Origin: Cornus controversa
Taxonomy: Eukaryota > Streptophyta > Magnoliopsida > Cornales > Cornaceae
Assembly: GCA_026545225.1 (NCBI GenBank)
Contig: CM048847.1
Coordinates: 186,001-250,000 of the forward strand
Reading direction: 5' to 3'
DNA length: 64,000 bases
The position numbers and the translations under genes were made by a program. Below, in pieces: positions 62,901 to 64,000 of the stretch. How positions within the stretch are numbered: the stretch's first letter is position 1; every line of letters begins with the position of its first letter. The notes under the pieces are model-generated. The model had not been told where the DNA came from and made no database searches. It saw only the letters and a program-made list of their open reading frames with translations.

Positions 62901-64000
62901 GACCACAACCGTGTGGTGCTTTGTCCTAGAATTGACCATCTGGATGTCTAGAAGAATAGAGAATGACAACAACGGTTTTGAACTTGTTTCGTTTGACCTG
63001 TCCTGATTCGAAAAGTCCAATCCACGTGAAATCGTGCCATACATAGAATTATACGTTGCATTATGCCTAATTCGACCGTGAGGACGTCCTGAATCGAAAA
63101 TAGTAATTCTTTGCTGCACTCATGAATGATCACAACCGTATGGTGCTCTATGCCAACTTCAACCATCTGGAAAAGTAAAAGAAACAATTCCCAAGCTATC
63201 GAGGATTTTAAATAAGTTTAGTTTGAGTTGTTCTGATTCCAAAACCCATTCCTTGAGAAGTCGTGCCATAATCAGAATCGTAAGTTTCTTTTTTCCAAAT
63301 TAGACCATCAAAGCATCCAAAAGAAGTGACGAACATGTCAATCCGATCTTCATCACAATCGTATGGTGCTTTGTTCCAAATTCGACCGTTTGGACATCTA
63401 AAGGAAACAATTTGGAAGCTACCAACCATTTTAAACTTGTTTCATTTGAGTTGTTTTGATTAGAAAACCACATTCCAAGAGAAGTCTTGCCATAATATTA
63501 ATCGTACGCTACTTTTTTCTAAATGAAACCATCAAAGGGTCCCAAAGAAACGACGAGGATGTCGATCCGATCTTCATCCATGTTTGTTTGAGTTGTTCTG
63601 AGTCAAAAAGAACAATTCCTTGCAATAACCAGGCATGACCACAACCGTATGGCGCTTTGTGCTAGAATTGACCATCTGGATGTCCAGAAAAATAGAGAAT
63701 GACAACAACGGTTTCGAACTTGTTTCGTTTGACTTGTCCTGATTCGAAAATTCCAATCCATGTGAAATCGTGCCATACTTAGAATTATACGTTGCTTTAT
63801 GCCAAATTCAACCGTCAGGACTTCCTGAATCAAAAAGAGTAATTCCATACTGCACCCGTGAATGATCACAACCGTATGGTGCTCTATGCCAACTTCAACC
63901 ATCTGGACAAGTAAAAGAAACAATTCCCAAGCTATCGATGATTTCAAACAAGTTTAGTTTGAGTTGTTCTGATTCAAAAACCCATTCCTTGAGAAGTCGT
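38199..64000 (+). repeat. Three-unit, 2208-bp higher-order repeat, about 11.7 copies
   Basis: Three unit classes (a4, a2', a3) repeat with a period of exactly 2208 bp. Copies start at 38199, 40407, 42615, 44823, 47031, 49239, 51447, 53655, 55863, 58807 (after an extra unit at 58071), 61015 and 63223 (cut by the window end). Copies from 42615 onward are nearly identical. Changes I noticed include 52286, 53976, 54637, 54812, 56742, 58721 and 62073. The first copies carry more private variants (taatcagg not yet taattagg, and 40309 and 40540). This pattern is what recent amplification or homogenisation of a 2208-bp block would give. Confidence 0.9.
58071..58806 (+). repeat. Extra 736-bp unit breaking the 2208-bp period
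   Basis: A class a4 unit at 58071 is followed by another a4 unit at 58807 where an a2' unit is expected, so the spacing between 58071 and the next regular copy at 61015 is 2944 (2208 + 736). The period continues unchanged afterwards. The start of the 58807 unit has the base pattern of a2', which marks the exchange point. Confidence 0.88.

Larger units (their letters stand above)
31613..64000 (+). repeat. Satellite DNA array, right block
   Basis: About 44 units of the same 736-bp satellite, in the same orientation as the left block, run to the window end without interruption. The array restarts at base 36 of a unit (aagtcgtgcc), whereas the left block stopped at base 292, so the phase is broken across the retroelement. 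The unit ladder is regular thereafter (32314, 33050, 33786, 34521, 35258 and on). No gene is supported in this stretch. Confidence 0.97.

Noticed and set aside
1..64000. CRISPR-like regular repetition
   Set aside because: The repeats are contiguous with no unique spacers, the units are hundreds of bases long, and no cas gene is present.
1..64000. rRNA, tRNA or telomeric repeat arrays
   Set aside because: I saw no 5S or 45S rRNA motifs, no tRNA gene (only the primer site complementary to a tRNA end) and no run of the plant telomere heptamer.

Overview
The window is plant repeat DNA with no functional gene. About 54 kb is one satellite array, all units in the same orientation. It is interrupted once, at about 21.73-31.61 kb, by a tandem cluster of a gutted long-terminal-repeat retrotransposon. 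The retroelement remnant points to a flowering-plant nuclear genome: it has the integrase C-terminus and chromodomain-like tail of a Ty3/gypsy chromovirus, most like the Tekay (Del) lineage from memory, a primer binding site matching the initiator tRNA-Met, and LTRs ending TGTAACG...CGTTACA. I cannot name the species or say whether the locus is centromeric, pericentromeric or subtelomeric.

Satellite layout (1-21730 and 31613-64000). The basic repeat is about 142 bp and forms dimers of about 283 bp. Three dimers, two of them shortened by about 55-60 bp, make a unit of 735-737 bp. That unit is itself organised at a higher level. Left of the insertion the period is eight units (about 5886 bp), in two related versions that each occur about twice. 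Right of the insertion an irregular zone (31.6-38.2 kb, including a 1471-bp two-unit duplication) gives way to a very uniform three-unit, 2208-bp period from 38.2 kb to the window end. One out-of-register extra unit sits near 58.1-58.8 kb. The many small open frames in the satellite simply recur with the repeat and are not genes.

Retroelement layout (21737-31609, + strand): 3' end of an LTR, internal remnant, full LTR (2938 bp), internal remnant, full LTR, internal remnant, 5' part of an LTR. The repeating module is 3746 bp. Each 808-bp internal remnant holds only the primer binding site, a 250-residue integrase C-terminal piece and the polypurine tract. gag, protease, reverse transcriptase, RNase H and most of integrase are gone. 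The deletion joins the primer binding site directly to the integrase codons at a shared TCAGAGC. The modules are almost identical (two substitutions noticed by eye), so the tandem cluster formed recently, most simply by LTR-LTR unequal exchange of one deleted element. Both outer edges are truncated and the satellite on the two sides is out of register, with the same variant series replayed on both sides.

The most useful observations are the four-level repeat hierarchy, the change of higher-order period, a mappable unequal-crossover joint at 58.8 kb, the microhomology joint inside the retroelement, a second degraded LTR-end/primer-site copy inside the LTR, and the structure of the two satellite/retroelement junctions. 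All comparisons were made by eye.
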